NCBI GenBank assembly: GCA_003232715.1
Contig: QIJG01000317.1
Location: 1-6,332, forward strand
Length of the DNA stretch: 6,332 bases
Origin: Nitrospirota bacterium
GTDB taxonomy: Bacteria; Nitrospirota; Thermodesulfovibrionia; Thermodesulfovibrionales; JdFR-85
Reading direction: 5' to 3'
A program made the position numbers and the translations under genes. The notes below the pieces were generated by a model. The model saw nothing but the letters and a program-made list of their open reading frames with translations. It did not search any database and was not told the origin of the DNA. Below, piece after piece: positions 4,818-6,332 of the stretch; positions within the stretch are counted from its first letter, which is position 1, and the number at the start of each line of letters is the position of its first letter.

Positions 4818-5386
4818 AATATCCCTCCGGGTATAAGTTCAATAGTGCCGGAACAGGAGACTCTATTGCCCTGATAGCACCCGGAAACCTTCAGGACATG
4901 ATCGAGTATGCAAAGGCTTGCAGGGACAGGGGCATTGATTATATCTGCGACCCCGGACAGTCGCTTACTGCCTGGAAAGGGAATGCCCTCAGGGAGTGGA
5001 TTGATGGTTCAACGATACTTATCTCCAATGACTACGAACTTGAGATGATTATGAAACTGACAGGACTGGATAAAAGAGGGCTTTCAGGGCTTACAAATAC
5101 CATAGTTACAACCCTCGGAGAAAAAGGCGCTCTTATCAGTACTTTTGATGGGGATGTCAATATACCTCCGGCAAAGGTTTCCGGGGTTGTAGATCCTACA
5201 GGTGCGGGTGATGCATGCAGGGCAGGACTGATAAAAGGGCTTGTTATGGGCAGGGATATAGAGACTGCAGTTAAAATGGGTTCTGTTACGGCAGTGTATG
5301 CGATAGAGAAATACGGTACACAGGAGCATTGCTATACATACGAAGATTTTGTTAAACGATACACAAGCAACTTTGGACTGTTGTGA
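4814..5386 (+). CDS. PfkB-family kinase, C-terminal catalytic fragment (split gene)
   Basis: This 190-residue frame holds the nucleotide-binding half of the kinase begun upstream. The NxxE Mg/phosphate motif is N72-D-Y-E75, TTLGEKG (99-105) is the usual strand and turn near the nucleotide, and the anion hole with catalytic base is DPTGAGDA at 127-134 with D133. The final helix-rich part (AVKMGSVTAVYAIEKYGTQEH) is normal. Joined to the first part (115 residues from 4470) the total is about 305 residues, the usual length. The ATG at 4814 overlaps the preceding TGA as ATGA, so coupled translation of two polypeptides is formally possible. No independent ribosome site is clear, and a frameshift or small deletion is more likely. 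Its stop (5384-5386) overlaps the GTG start of the tolC-like gene, so the two belong to one operon. Confidence 0.75.
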   Translation: MKYPSGYKFNSAGTGDSIALIAPGNLQDMIEYAKACRDRGIDYICDPGQSLTAWKGNALREWIDGSTILISNDYELEMIMKLTGLDKRGLSGLTNTIVTTLGEKGALISTFDGDVNIPPAKVSGVVDPTGAGDACRAGLIKGLVMGRDIETAVKMGSVTAVYAIEKYGTQEHCYTYEDFVKRYTSNFGLL

Positions 5387-6332
5387 TCTTCTACGGTATC
5401 AATAGCTGCAAACGGTTATCCGGCACAGTCCTGCCGCTCTTGCTTCTTGTGCACGCCTTTTTTCTATTCGTGCTGCCATCGAATGCCTTGGCCCTTACCC
5501 TTGAAGAGGGACTTAAAATAGTTGCTGAGCAGGGCAGGGATATAAAGATATCCGAGGCAGAAGAGGATGTGGTAAGGGAAGGAGTGCAACTGGCAAGGTC
5601 TCCACTGCTGCCGCAGGTGGACCTCTATGCAAATCAGACATTGCTCAGTTCCCTATCTCGGAGAAAGACTTCCTCACGTACGGCTTCAGGGTAAATCAGT
5701 TGGTATATGACTTTGGCGGTACATCTTCGATGCTAAGGGTGGCCAGGCTTGGATTAAAGGAAAAAAAGCTGGACACACTCAGGGTGAGAAACCTCGTTGC
5801 CCTTAATTTTACACTTGCCTATCTTGACCTCCTAAAAATTCTTAAGGGTGGCCCAAAATGAGGTCAAACGGTTTGAGGCACATCTCAACGACACCAGGGC
5901 AATGTATGAGGAAGGGCTTATTACAAAAAACGACTTCCTTGAGGCAGAGGTTATGCTCTCTGATGCGAGGCAGAAGCTCCTTACCACAGAGAACCTCCGG
6001 GCAATGAGGGCATCCCGGATAAACAGCCTGCTCGTGAGGCCCCTGAACGAAGAGGTCAATCCGGAGGAGATTAGCGTAAAACCATATACAAAAATGACCC
6101 TTGAGGCTGCATGGAAGTCTGCCGTACGATTAAGACCTGAACTTAAAGGGATTCAGACAAGGATCAGGGCAAAAAAAGAAGAATTGAAGGCAACAAAGGC
6201 AAGCTTTTATCCGAATATATATGTCTCCGGTGGATACGAATACCAGGAAAACAGTTATATGGTCCATGAAGGCAACTGGTCTTTTCTGGCGGGGGTAAAA
6301 GTAAACCTCTTTTCCGGCGGTGCAACCAGGGC
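5383..6332 (+). pseudogene. TolC-family outer-membrane channel protein, two frameshifts, runs off right edge
   Basis: TolC-type proteins form the outer-membrane channel and periplasmic tunnel of type I secretion and multidrug efflux systems. Frame one (5383-5694) starts at GTG overlapping the kinase stop. It encodes a signal peptide (K10-R11, hydrophobic 12-31, likely cleavage after A35-L-A37) and the first helical repeat LTLEEGLKIVAEQ. Near 5640-5650 the sense moves to a second frame (AQFPISEKDFLTYGF, then VNQLVYDFGG), which ends at TGA 5859-5861. Meanwhile VAQNEVKRFEAHLND begins in the original frame at 5848 and stays open to 6332, through ARQKLLTTEN, LRPELKGIQTR and VSGGYEYQENS. The second shift looks like one extra G in GGG (5846-5848), since AAG-GTG-GCC would restore the frame. 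The first is a net loss of one base, or 3n+1. Coding quality stays high on both sides, so the damage is recent or a sequencing error. The partner pump genes are not in the window. Confidence 0.8.

Noticed and set aside
5832..6059. 75-residue minus-strand frame
   Set aside because: It is antisense to the third segment of the TolC-like gene, whose helical coding sense is clear.

Overview
The window looks like a piece of a Gram-negative, probably anaerobic or sediment-type bacterial chromosome. It carries a TolC-type outer-membrane channel gene, a biotin synthase, an acylphosphatase, a cold-shock protein and a PfkB kinase whose wording resembles deltaproteobacterial or Nitrospirota homologues as I remember them. 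The lineage is an inference from protein resemblance and from a GTCATTCC/GGAATGAC repeat type often seen in such genomes; nothing here fixes it.

Layout, left to right. Bases 1-1285 are minus-strand housekeeping and signalling genes: the N-terminal part of bioB (running off the left edge), a 92-residue acylphosphatase 23 bp upstream of it, and a zinc-ribbon plus receiver-domain protein. Bases 1286-1566 are non-coding. They hold overlapping divergent promoter-like sequences and a stretch resembling an IS21-family terminal repeat. Bases 1567-3504 encode a membrane-anchored LTA-synthase/phosphoglycerol-transferase-type sulfatase-fold enzyme on the minus strand. This gene is visibly richer in A+T than its neighbours. 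Bases 3505-3931 are non-coding and contain a 104-bp MITE-like element with terminal inverted repeats and a GTAG duplication, then a hairpin whose loop is built of three exact 10-bp repeats. Bases 3932-4132 encode a CspA-family protein on the minus strand. Its leader contains a strong intrinsic terminator between promoter and start codon, which suggests attenuation or a small leader RNA.

From 4307 to the right edge the plus strand carries a divergent transcription unit: a PfkB-family sugar/nucleoside kinase followed directly by a TolC-family outer-membrane protein. Both are broken. The kinase is split once, into two frames that overlap by ATGA. The TolC gene changes frame twice. Three frame lesions in under 1.1 kb, beside intact genes, mean either a decaying locus or local sequence/assembly error.

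No complete novel multi-gene system is visible. The most interesting signals are regulatory and mobile: the csp leader terminator, the MITE, the repeat-loop hairpin, the possible island around the sulfatase gene, and a short coupled leader ORF ahead of the acylphosphatase.
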